Assembly (NCBI GenBank): GCA_964386795.1
Contig: CAYLUE010000033.1
Coordinates: 1-18,538 of the forward strand
Length of the DNA stretch: 18,538 bases
Origin: TMED108 sp964386795
Lineage (GTDB): Bacteria; Fidelibacterota; Marinisomatia; Marinisomatales; TCS55
Reading direction: 5' to 3'
Shown in pieces: positions 7,002-14,450 of this stretch. Both the position numbers and the translations under genes were made by a program. The notes below the pieces were generated by a model. It saw only the letters and a list, made by a program, of their open reading frames with translations, made no database searches and was not told where the DNA came from. Positions within the stretch are counted from its first letter, which is position 1. The number at the start of each line of letters is the position of its first letter.

Positions 7002-7678
7002 GATTTAGAAAAGACTAGCATATGCTGTCTTGGAAGTTTTTTAATATTTAATTGAAGATTTAGTCCTATAAAATTCATTTCTTTGACTACTTGATCAATG
7101 CTCATCTTATGCAAAGGCTTAATTGGAATATTTGGATCCTCTTTTCTATATTCTAACAATACAACCTTTCCACTCTCATTTAATGACTCTTTGATATCTT
7201 TCATGATCTCATAAGGATATTCAAGCTCATGATATACATCAACTAACAACACCAGATCAAAAGAATTTACAGGTAATCTCGTTTTATCTTCTGCGCCTAG
7301 AATAAATTTAACATTATTAATATTCTTTTTCTTCATTTGCCTTGCATTTAAATCCAACATTTCTTGTTGAATATCAACAGCATAAACAATACTGCACTTC
7401 TGAGCCATTCTATAGGTAAAGTATCCTGTTCCCGCTCCTAAATCTGCTACAACCATGTCTTTTGTTAATTGCAAAAGATCTATAGCTAAATCTGGTTTCT
7501 CTTCATTCTTACGATTATATCTTTCAAGCCATGGGGCGCCTTGATGGCCCATTACTTTACTAATTTCTCTATCATGATATATTTTTCCAATACCATCAGG
7601 TGATGCATTAGAATAAGAATAATCTTGGCATAAAATTATACTATTTAAAAAAATAAAGATTGAAATAATATTGAGCAT
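6998..7678 (-). CDS. Class I SAM-dependent methyltransferase with N-terminal signal peptide
   Basis: A 226-residue protein combining a hydrophobic N terminus (residues 3-17, LNIISIFIFLNSIIL type) with a Rossmann-fold methyltransferase. Motif I is VVADLGAGTGYF (76-87), the acidic residue after strand 2 is D102 in YAVDIQQEML, and the post-motif region is LVLLVDVYHELEYP (142-155). Between signal and fold is a family-specific IYHDREISKVMGHQGAPWLE (33-52). The target is unknown. No ATG, GTG or TTG in frame lies between the start and M43, so the hydrophobic segment appears genuine; it lacks a basic residue, so it could be a membrane anchor rather than a cleaved signal. SAM is cytoplasmic, which makes an exported methyltransferase puzzling. 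The gene overlaps the LON-domain gene by 4 bases. Confidence 0.85.
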   Translation of the reverse strand: MLNIISIFIFLNSIILCQDYSYSNASPDGIGKIYHDREISKVMGHQGAPWLERYNRKNEEKPDLAIDLLQLTKDMVVADLGAGTGYFTYRMAQKCSIVYAVDIQQEMLDLNARQMKKKNINNVKFILGAEDKTRLPVNSFDLVLLVDVYHELEYPYEIMKDIKESLNESGKVVLLEYRKEDPNIPIKPLHKMSIDQVVKEMNFIGLNLQLNIKKLPRQHMLVFSKS

Positions 7679-7710
7679 CTTATCTTGTAAACGAGAAAAT
7701 ATTCAGAAGG

Positions 7711-8175
7711 TTATTTGGTTATTGTTACCATCGATCCATTAATCTTGGCAGTGTACTGCTTTAAATTTGCATTTGTTGGGCCAGAAATTGCAGAGCCATC
7801 TGATCTAAATTTAGCACCATGGCCAGGACATGTTGAAATTCCACTTACAAATGGATCAATTGCGCTGCCTGCGTGAGGACACTTTCTGCTAAATGCAAGT
7901 AATGTGGTCTGATTTTGACGAAAAAATATTAATCCTGCCTTATCAAAATCTGAGGCCATTGTTACAATAGAGGCACCAATCTGTTTTAGAGCTGCATATT
8001 TAGTATCATTCAAATCAAATTCAATTAGATTCTCATCAATTGGGTTCACTTCAACATTATCAGAATCATCTTCGCTATTATAACTAGTGCAAGATTGAAG
8101 CGTGGTCATCACCATTGGAATTGCGCATGCGGCAGATAAACTGCAAACCTTATGTATGAACTTTCTTCTTTTCAT
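7711..8175 (-). CDS. Tat-type Rieske [2Fe-2S] lipoprotein
   Basis: A 154-residue Rieske iron-sulfur protein. Cluster ligands are clear: C99-P-H101 and C116-P-G-H119, in SRKCPHAGS and STCPGHGAKF, the usual two-Cys two-His set. The N terminus has a twin-arginine-like sequence (KRRKFIHK, 2-9), a hydrophobic stretch and a possible lipobox LQSC with C29, followed by an acidic segment (SEDDSDN). In Bacteroidota acidic residues after the lipid cysteine can mark export to the cell surface, though that is only suggestive here. It is too short to be a Rieske oxygenase alpha subunit and has no cytochrome b beside it, so it is probably a small electron carrier. It lies 9 bases after the Tat-type class V PLP enzyme; both would be exported folded with cofactor, which suggests a shared extracytoplasmic job. 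Confidence 0.92.
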   Translation of the reverse strand: MKRRKFIHKVCSLSAACAIPMVMTTLQSCTSYNSEDDSDNVEVNPIDENLIEFDLNDTKYAALKQIGASIVTMASDFDKAGLIFFRQNQTTLLAFSRKCPHAGSAIDPFVSGISTCPGHGAKFRSDGSAISGPTNANLKQYTAKINGSMVTITK

Positions 8176-8184
8176 TAATAGAAT

Positions 8185-9453
8185 TTATACTATTGCTAAT
8201 TCACTCAACAGTAAATCAATTTGTTCTTTTGAGTTATAAAAATGAGTTGAGATGCGTATTGCGTTATGTCCATCCCTTTGGTGTTCATCAATATGGTATT
8301 TTATTCTTTTTTCAAATAAAGTAACTGATTCAATAGCATCGAGGTTCTTTTTTTCAAAAATAGTGGATCCTGGTGCCGATAAATTTGGCGTCTTTCCGCT
8401 AAGCAATTTTACTCCATCAATTTTCTTTAAACCATCTTTTAGATAGTTTGAAAGAGATCGGCATCTTCTTTCTATGTTTTTTATTCCAATTTTATTAATA
8501 AAATAAAGCGCACTACCTATGCTTGCACGCACAGGTAAATCTTTAGTACCTGGAGGAGTAAATAGACTTTGAATGCTTGATGCATCCGGGTCAAATGGTG
8601 AACTAAAATAACTCTTTGAATTTTCTCTAACATACAAAAAGCCTGTTCCAGATGGTGCCAGGATCCATTTGTGCAGGCTAGCTGAGTAAGCATCACAATC
8701 TAAATCATTAATATCTATCGGAAATTGCCCCACTGCTTGAGCGCCATCCACAAGAGTGATGATGCCTTTTTTTCTTGCCATGTGTGAAATTTTTTTAACA
8801 GGATACTTATGACCTCCTCTTGTAACATGGCAAAATGAAATCGCCTTTGTTTTTGAAGTAATTGCATTAGATAGTCTTTTTACCACATCATTTTCACTAA
8901 TCAATGGACTCGGTATAAAAATTGGCTTCACCTTAATCCCATCTTTTTCTTTTCTATGCATCCATGGCTTTAAAGCTGCGGGATGTTCTTGCGATGAAAT
9001 GATTACTTCATCACCTTCAGTCAGGTTCAACCCTGAAGTCTGTAAAAACAATGCCTCTGATGCGTTCCTAGTTAAAATCAACTCATCAGTTTTCACGCCA
9101 AATACCTTAGCAAGGGTAGGCATTACGTTGCTCTTTATATTTTCTTGTAATTCATGCTTTCCATGAAGAGGGTCTTTAGATATTCCCTCATACCCTTTAT
9201 TGACACTGTCAACAACTTCAATTGGTGGCATGCCTAAGCTAGCATTATTCATATAGGTCACATCGTCATTCAAAATGAAATGGGATCGTATCGCAGACCA
9301 ATTATTATCATTTTCACTCTTAGGTGTAGAAAAAGTTTGTGGTTTTTGAATTTTGGATTTTCCATAAATAGCGCCTATTCCTGCTGTGAGACCAACAACG
9401 CTTTTTTGTATAAAAAACCTGCGAGATAATTTTGATTTTATTATTTTTGACAT
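8185..9453 (-). CDS. Tat-exported class V aminotransferase-fold PLP enzyme (epimerase/PvdN-like)
   Basis: A 422-residue fold-type I PLP enzyme of the class V (isopenicillin N epimerase-like, NifS-like) group. The N terminus carries a Tat consensus, SRRFFIQK (10-17), then a hydrophobic VVGLTAGIGAIYG. The catalytic domain shows TRNASEAL (128-135), D236 in LVDGAQAVGQFPID, and the PLP lysine K262 in SLHKWILAPSGTGFLYV. The mobile cysteine loop of cysteine desulfurases is not seen, so sulfur transfer is unlikely. The best-known Tat-exported relative is PvdN, which modifies a glutamate side chain of pyoverdine in the Pseudomonas periplasm, so a periplasmic transamination or epimerisation is plausible. 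A second, cytoplasmic member of the family is encoded at 13073-14212 in the same run. The gene lies 23 bases after a lipoprotein gene and 9 before the Rieske gene. Confidence 0.9.
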   Translation of the reverse strand: MSKIIKSKLSRRFFIQKSVVGLTAGIGAIYGKSKIQKPQTFSTPKSENDNNWSAIRSHFILNDDVTYMNNASLGMPPIEVVDSVNKGYEGISKDPLHGKHELQENIKSNVMPTLAKVFGVKTDELILTRNASEALFLQTSGLNLTEGDEVIISSQEHPAALKPWMHRKEKDGIKVKPIFIPSPLISENDVVKRLSNAITSKTKAISFCHVTRGGHKYPVKKISHMARKKGIITLVDGAQAVGQFPIDINDLDCDAYSASLHKWILAPSGTGFLYVRENSKSYFSSPFDPDASSIQSLFTPPGTKDLPVRASIGSALYFINKIGIKNIERRCRSLSNYLKDGLKKIDGVKLLSGKTPNLSAPGSTIFEKKNLDAIESVTLFEKRIKYHIDEHQRDGHNAIRISTHFYNSKEQIDLLLSELAIV

Positions 9454-9476
9454 ATGTTATTACTGGGTTGCCGTTT

Positions 9477-10007
9477 CTAATTCCTGGGAAATGATTTAAT
9501 CCACTCTATCTTCCAGTGCAATACTACATCGCCATCTAATTGATCATAATTTTCACTGATCATAGCTTTAGGTGCATCATATTCCATCTCTAGCTGATTT
9601 TTCTCGATGATTCTTGCCTTAGATGATATCTTTGTTTGTGTGCCTTTAATATCGCAATCAAATGAGAAAATATCTTTATTGCTTGTTGGCTTAAAGGATG
9701 CGTTGTAGTAATTATCTTTACCGTTTGCATTCAAAACATTATACCGTTTTGAATCCTTATCTTTTATTATAATCCACGTGGCTCGATTTGGTTCACGTAT
9801 CCTCTGTAATAATAATCTATCCTTATACAAACTACCCACAGCATATTCATACCAAATACCTTCAATCAAATCAATATTATTTAAATTTCTTTTAAAATAT
9901 TTCTGGTAGTTCAGCTCAGCAGCAGATGTGTAAATAGTATTTTTTTTTGAATTTTGAATACTGCATCCCAATAGGGATAAAAATATTATTGGAAATAAAA
10001 AACGCAC
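9477..10007 (-). CDS. Small lipoprotein, lipocalin-like (uncharacterised)
   Basis: A 176-residue exported lipoprotein. The signal peptide MRFLFPIIFLSLLGC ends in a good lipobox, with lipidated C15. After a polar linker, the body begins with IDLIEGIWYEYAVG (45-58) and continues as alternating short beta strands ending in HWKIEWIKSFP, a layout like a lipocalin or similar small beta barrel; this fold guess rests on appearance only. No catalytic motif is visible. Translation appears to start at GTG (10007-10005): no earlier start fits, and the arginine plus hydrophobic stretch would be lost with a later one. It lies only 3 bases after the DUF5916 gene stop, so it may be an accessory to that outer-membrane protein or to the exported PLP enzyme downstream. 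Confidence 0.75.
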   Translation of the reverse strand: MRFLFPIIFLSLLGCSIQNSKKNTIYTSAAELNYQKYFKRNLNNIDLIEGIWYEYAVGSLYKDRLLLQRIREPNRATWIIIKDKDSKRYNVLNANGKDNYYNASFKPTSNKDIFSFDCDIKGTQTKISSKARIIEKNQLEMEYDAPKAMISENYDQLDGDVVLHWKIEWIKSFPRN

Positions 10008-10010
10008 AGG

Positions 10011-12329
10011 CTACAATCGATATAAATAACTCAATTTAATAAACAATCCATCGGACTGTCGCTGTACTGAGCGAAACCGATATCGCTGGGGCTCGCTTAA
10101 CGCAGCACCATATCCAATAAATACTAAAGTCCCCGGTGTTGGTCTATATGAAAAAAGGAAATCTGTTTGAATATTATTGCTTTCTTTTCTACCTAGTCGA
10201 GTAAAAGTTTCATCCGAATTTTTTAGATAAATTGGCAATCCATCTCGGGAACTATCTCTTAAGCTGTCTCTATAGGAAGAATTGTATTGACCAACAAACC
10301 TCAGAAAAAGACTTTTGGTCAGCTGGTATTCAACTTTTAATCTTGGCACAGTTCCTGATGATACTAATGTGCCATCAGTTGGACGTTTATTTTTTTGTTG
10401 ATTGATTCTGAAGTTAATCCTGAGCTGATCAGAAGGATTCCAAAGCATTTTCATTTCAATTAATTCAATATCACCCGGCGCCCATTCTTCATAATTAGGA
10501 TCTCTACCATATCCAATTTTTAAACTCCCTGAAAATGAATCCAATTGCGGAAATTGAAGAGTTGTCATAAAGCCAAGGTTAATCAATGCGTCTCTTCCTG
10601 TAAATGGTTTATAGTCAGAACCATCCTTGATATAATAAGATTGATATGTTTTTTCAGAGAAACCAAACGATTCATACCATATAAAGGTATTCAAGCCCCA
10701 TCCTCCTTTAAAGTTAAACGAGAAAGTAGGGTAGCTTCTCCAGTCTAGAGGTTTTTCACCTTTAACAAAGGGGTCATAATTCCAATTATGCGTATGGCGA
10801 TACCCTAAGGTAAATTTTTCTATTGTCTTACCTTTAGATCCATAAAAAGTACGGCGCGTTCCTGCGGCAACAGTAACATAGTCTCCTATGCTTATAAAAC
10901 CAAGTGCAGGATTGAATTCACTATGAAAAGCGGTAGAGCTAAAGGAATGCGACCACTCTCTAGTAGAGGAATTCGCAGAGACATTCCACATGGGCGCAAG
11001 AATTCCGGTATTGTCTGCGCTATTTGTTACGCTGAATCCACCTTGACCTTGAAAAGAATATTTATTATTTAATATTAATTTTCCATCAACGGCAAACACG
11101 CGATTTGACCAATCATTATCTGTTTTGTCTGTATAAATAATGCCCATATGATTTTGATCTGAATAATCTCGTTTAAATCTAAGTGCATTAACAACTGCAG
11201 CATCCATTTTGCTTATAGAGGGTCCTGAATTATCAGCAGCAGAAATCACGCCTATAGAATTAGCACCAATCTTACCTGTTATTTTTGTCGATGCGATAGG
11301 ATTGACAATTTTTCGAGTATGAATCAATCTGGTAGGACTGGAAAAGAATTCAATTCCATCTAAAAAAAATGGCCGTTTTTCAGGATAAAACAATGCGCGC
11401 CTAGGCTCATAGCTTATTTGAGCAACATCAGCTTCAATCTGAGAGAAGTCCGGATTTAAGGTTGCATTTAAAACCGTATTAGATGAAAGACCATATCTAA
11501 TATTAATACCTAATGGATCCTCTGTTTGAGATGTAAAATTATCTGAATCTGAATCTCTATTCATTGCGCTTCTTAATTCGGGATTAATGTCAAAAAGTCG
11601 TTTTGTTTTCAGATTCTTAATATCTGTTAACTGGCCATTTTGGGCTAAGAAGGAGGCTTCTCCAAGCTTAACTGAAGTCAATGCTAGCCAATACCGTGAA
11701 TGCTGCACCCTTCTTAAGACGTTGAAGCCCCAACTTTGAATATCATTGCTATTGTAGCGTAAGCTTTTAAAAGGAATTTTAATTTCTACAATATATCCAT
11801 TTTCTACTATTCTGCCTTTTGATGTATAGACATAATCTGGATTTTTATCGATCCTAAATGGCATAGAGGCTTTTCTATCTGGCACATTATCCGTGATTGT
11901 CCCATCAGATTGCTGACCGATGGGGTTTGTGGCAAACGCGTATGCAGTTCTTTGGTCGTTATAGGTGTCTAGAATTATCATAATGTAATCATCGCTATCA
12001 AGTTTGTCTCTATCGGCTAGCGTAGAGCGAGCCTCGCCATGCACTTCATTGGCAATCACACCAAAATAAATGGCTTCAGTACTATACCAAACATAAACTT
12101 TGGCATCATCTTCAGCAAGACCTCCATCTACTGGTAGGTAATTATTGAAACCACTAACGATCATTGCATTGTTCCAAGCATCCTCATCAAGATATCCGTC
12201 TATAGCTATATTGTCATCAGGGAGCTGAGATAGCTGAAGGTTGTAATTTTTTTCAAGGCTTGATTGCGATCTTGCGCTAATATTGAAAAAACAAATTATT
12301 ATAATATAATAAGTGTATTTATTTAACAT
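10011..12329 (-). CDS. DUF5916 / CBM9-like outer-membrane protein
   Basis: A 772-residue exported protein of the DUF5916 family, widespread in Bacteroidota and related phyla. After a signal peptide (cleavage near SARSQ, about residue 22) comes a carbohydrate-binding family 9-like domain starting at IAIDGYLDEDAWNNA (41-55) and running to about residue 220. The DUF5916 hallmark LNPDFSQIEADVAQI is at 291-305, followed by YPEKRPFFLDGIEFF (315-329). The remaining ~440 residues are rich in alternating aromatic and polar residues, as in an outer-membrane beta barrel, ending in LSYLYRL. Function is not established; a surface binding or transport role is usual speculation. It is 15 bases after the PAP2 gene and 3 before the lipoprotein gene. 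No SusC/SusD pair or glycoside hydrolase is nearby, so a polysaccharide locus is not indicated. Confidence 0.92.
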   Translation of the reverse strand: MLNKYTYYIIIICFFNISARSQSSLEKNYNLQLSQLPDDNIAIDGYLDEDAWNNAMIVSGFNNYLPVDGGLAEDDAKVYVWYSTEAIYFGVIANEVHGEARSTLADRDKLDSDDYIMIILDTYNDQRTAYAFATNPIGQQSDGTITDNVPDRKASMPFRIDKNPDYVYTSKGRIVENGYIVEIKIPFKSLRYNSNDIQSWGFNVLRRVQHSRYWLALTSVKLGEASFLAQNGQLTDIKNLKTKRLFDINPELRSAMNRDSDSDNFTSQTEDPLGINIRYGLSSNTVLNATLNPDFSQIEADVAQISYEPRRALFYPEKRPFFLDGIEFFSSPTRLIHTRKIVNPIASTKITGKIGANSIGVISAADNSGPSISKMDAAVVNALRFKRDYSDQNHMGIIYTDKTDNDWSNRVFAVDGKLILNNKYSFQGQGGFSVTNSADNTGILAPMWNVSANSSTREWSHSFSSTAFHSEFNPALGFISIGDYVTVAAGTRRTFYGSKGKTIEKFTLGYRHTHNWNYDPFVKGEKPLDWRSYPTFSFNFKGGWGLNTFIWYESFGFSEKTYQSYYIKDGSDYKPFTGRDALINLGFMTTLQFPQLDSFSGSLKIGYGRDPNYEEWAPGDIELIEMKMLWNPSDQLRINFRINQQKNKRPTDGTLVSSGTVPRLKVEYQLTKSLFLRFVGQYNSSYRDSLRDSSRDGLPIYLKNSDETFTRLGRKESNNIQTDFLFSYRPTPGTLVFIGYGAALSEPQRYRFRSVQRQSDGLFIKLSYLYRL

Positions 12330-12344
12330 AAGGAATTCATTTTT

Positions 12345-13070
12345 TTAAAAGATAAAATTTTCCAATAATGTAAAGATGCCCCAGCCAAGCACAAGTCCAG
12401 GCACGGTATCAATAATGGTATGCTGCTTTACCAGCACTGTTGAAATAGCAATTGTAGCAATAAATACGTAGCTCCATACTCCAATTGATGGAATCAGAAA
12501 TAGGCCAACGTAAACTGCCACAGAGTTATGCATGCTAGGAAAGCAATTACGGCCATTATCTAATTGCTGTACAAAATTCAAATATCGTTTTGATAAAGTA
12601 TTCACTTCATAATCTCTATAACTATCTGGAACTTTGCATGGCAATAGAAGGAAGCAAATACACTGAGTCAAGAGAAGTATGAGCCCACCAAAAGCTAAAT
12701 ACATGCCTTCTTGAATCGACCCTATCTGTATTGCAATCATTCCAATCATGATATAATATAAAAAACTATATGGCCAAATCCATATCGGCCAAAATGGGAT
12801 CAAATCATCTAGCTTTGTCGCAAAACATTTTATCTTAAAAAAATAATTGTTATTCTGTACCCAAAAAAATAATTGATATCCACCAGTAATTAATATGACT
12901 AATATTGATGTAAATACAATATAATCGAATAAGGGCATCGGATTGTTATTGAAGAGCAACGCAGCGCTATGATAGAGTATTGAAAATAAGAAAGTTGAAA
13001 CCAGTAAAAGTAACATGTAGCCTGGTGATATTTTTTTATAAGGGCCAGGTGAGCTGCTTAATTCAGTCAT
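12345..13070 (-). CDS. PAP2-superfamily membrane phosphatase/phosphotransferase
   Basis: A 241-residue polytopic membrane protein with about six hydrophobic segments. Two motifs of the type 2 phosphatidic acid phosphatase superfamily are visible late in the protein: N172-G-R-N-C-F-P-S-M-H181, with the catalytic histidine, and K215-Q-H217-T-I-I-D221, in which His and Asp match the third motif. The first motif (K-x6-R-P) is not in its classical form, which resembles the Aur1/PAP2_3 branch, where phospho-headgroup transfer between lipids also occurs. A likely role is dephosphorylating a lipid phosphate or isoprenoid pyrophosphate at the membrane. It starts 2 bases after the stop of the cytoplasmic class V enzyme gene and ends 15 bases before the DUF5916 gene. 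Confidence 0.85.
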   Translation of the reverse strand: MTELSSSPGPYKKISPGYMLLLLVSTFLFSILYHSAALLFNNNPMPLFDYIVFTSILVILITGGYQLFFWVQNNNYFFKIKCFATKLDDLIPFWPIWIWPYSFLYYIMIGMIAIQIGSIQEGMYLAFGGLILLLTQCICFLLLPCKVPDSYRDYEVNTLSKRYLNFVQQLDNGRNCFPSMHNSVAVYVGLFLIPSIGVWSYVFIATIAISTVLVKQHTIIDTVPGLVLGWGIFTLLENFIF

Positions 13071-13072
13071 TA

Positions 13073-14212
13073 TTATATATTTTCTCCAATAGTTGAAATG
13101 GCCAATTCTATATCCTCTTTTGAGTTGTAGAGATGAGGTGAGAATCTAATTGATTCTTTTCTACTAGAAACAAAAACCTTGGCAGATTTTAATGCTTTAA
13201 TCAGTTGGACGGAATCAATATTTTCAAAATATGCTGTAATTATTGGCGACCTTTCCTTTTGGTTTAAGGGTGTAGTGATAATTGCATCAAGTTTTTTTAG
13301 CCCTTCAATCAAATAATCCGATAAAAATAAATTATAATCATATATTTTATTAGCACCAATTGCATTTAAGTATTCAATCGATTGGGTTAATCCAATAGCA
13401 CACCCAAAAGCAGTCGTACTAAACTCAAATCTAGAAGCATCATTTTTGTAGCGGATTCTAGCGGCATCTAAATCCCACATATTATCATGGCTTCGAAACC
13501 CTACTAAGCCAGGTTCTAGTTGATTTACAAGATTATGTCTAATATACATAAATGCAGATCCAAAAGGCCCACACAGCCATTTATAGGCACCGGTCACTAA
13601 AACATCAATTGGACATTGCTGTACATCAATCGGAATTGCGCCCGCTGATTGCGTTGCATCAACCACTAAAATGGCATCATTTTGATGGGCAATCTCAGCT
13701 AAGTGAATTAAATCATAAGTTTGACCATTGTTATACTCCGTGTGCGAGATGCATACAACCTCAGTTTCTCTATTAACCAATTTTTTTATATCATCGATTG
13801 AGGTAAATCCGCTCACTGCATCCGCAAGCCGTATTTCAGCGCCAGTGCTATTAGTAACACGCATCCATGGATATACAGTGCTTGGAAAAGCTGAAGAGGT
13901 ACTTACTATATTTTTTCCTTTTCTTGGAGAAATGGCCCAAGCTAGTGAGCTAAGTAATTCTGTAGCGCTAGATCCTGCTGAAATCTCGTTTGGTTCAGCG
14001 TTGATAAGCTTTGCAGCAGCTTGGTGTAAAGCTTTAAAAACATTCTCTTCTACTTCCTCAGTAAAATTATTGCTACCATTCTTAGATAGGTCACCAAACC
14101 AATCATGAATCTTCTCCTCTGCCCCATTAAACATCAGCGATACATTAGCGGCGTTTAGATAGCTAAAATTGGTGGCTGATGGAAAATCTTGGGGCTTTGT
14201 CAAAGGTTTCAT
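13073..14212 (-). CDS. Cytoplasmic class V aminotransferase-fold PLP enzyme
   Basis: A 379-residue fold-type I PLP enzyme related to the Tat-exported protein encoded at 8185-9453 but without a signal peptide. Motifs are SAGSSATELLSSL (78-90), H157 in CISHTEYNNG, D185 in VVDATQSAGAIPID, and the PLP lysine K211 in TGAYKWLCGPFGSAF. Both proteins end in a similar block (IRFSPHLYNSKEDIEL here, IRISTHFYNSKEQIDL in the exported one). The active-site cysteine loop of NifS/SufS is absent, so isopenicillin N epimerase-like, aminotransferase or lyase chemistry is more likely than cysteine desulfuration. Its start overlaps the stop of the three-helix membrane protein gene by 4 bases (ATGA), and the PAP2 gene starts 2 bases after its stop. 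The substrate cannot be deduced. Confidence 0.9.
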   Translation of the reverse strand: MKPLTKPQDFPSATNFSYLNAANVSLMFNGAEEKIHDWFGDLSKNGSNNFTEEVEENVFKALHQAAAKLINAEPNEISAGSSATELLSSLAWAISPRKGKNIVSTSSAFPSTVYPWMRVTNSTGAEIRLADAVSGFTSIDDIKKLVNRETEVVCISHTEYNNGQTYDLIHLAEIAHQNDAILVVDATQSAGAIPIDVQQCPIDVLVTGAYKWLCGPFGSAFMYIRHNLVNQLEPGLVGFRSHDNMWDLDAARIRYKNDASRFEFSTTAFGCAIGLTQSIEYLNAIGANKIYDYNLFLSDYLIEGLKKLDAIITTPLNQKERSPIITAYFENIDSVQLIKALKSAKVFVSSRKESIRFSPHLYNSKEDIELAISTIGENI

Positions 14213-14439
14213 TTAATCCAGCTATAATACCCATAAATATTCATTAATGTGATGATAAATGACATCACGGCAGTAGAATAAGCTTTTTTAGTTAATGAAT
14301 ACATTCCAACCATCAAATTACCAGCAATCCATATTATCCAAGAGATTGCGAGTCCATTGGCATTCAGATAGTATCCAAAGACGACAAGACTTGCACCAAC
14401 CCAACCAATAAGTTTCCAGATTTCAGATTTAACAGACAT
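14209..14439 (-). CDS. Small three-helix membrane protein (CBU_0592/PnuC-like)
   Basis: A 76-residue hydrophobic protein with three predicted membrane helices, at about residues 8-26, 30-48 and 53-73. The pattern IGWVGASLVVFGYYL in helix 1, GNLMVGMYSLTKKAYSTAVM across the second loop and MNIYGYYSW at the end resembles the small CBU_0592-like family and the ends of PnuC nicotinamide riboside transporters. It is too short to be a full PnuC. Three-helix half-transporters (SemiSWEET type) of similar size work as dimers, so a small-solute role is possible but unproven. It lies 11 bases after the flavin oxidoreductase gene and is coupled by an ATGA overlap to the class V PLP enzyme gene, which argues that this short frame is really expressed. 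Confidence 0.78.
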   Translation of the reverse strand: MSVKSEIWKLIGWVGASLVVFGYYLNANGLAISWIIWIAGNLMVGMYSLTKKAYSTAVMSFIITLMNIYGYYSWIK

Positions 14440-14450
14440 GGTAGTTAATT

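Noticed and set aside
7711..8175. Rieske subunit of a cytochrome bc complex or Rieske oxygenase
   Set aside because: No cytochrome b or c gene is adjacent, and the protein is too short and lacks a mononuclear iron catalytic domain.
8185..9453. Cysteine desulfurase (NifS/SufS) for the class V enzymes
   Set aside because: The catalytic cysteine loop is not visible in this protein or in the one at 13073-14212, and one carries a Tat signal.
13728..14108. A 126-codon open frame on the plus strand
   Set aside because: It lies antisense within the well-supported class V PLP enzyme gene, has no recognisable domain, and mirrors that gene's codon structure; it is a shadow frame.
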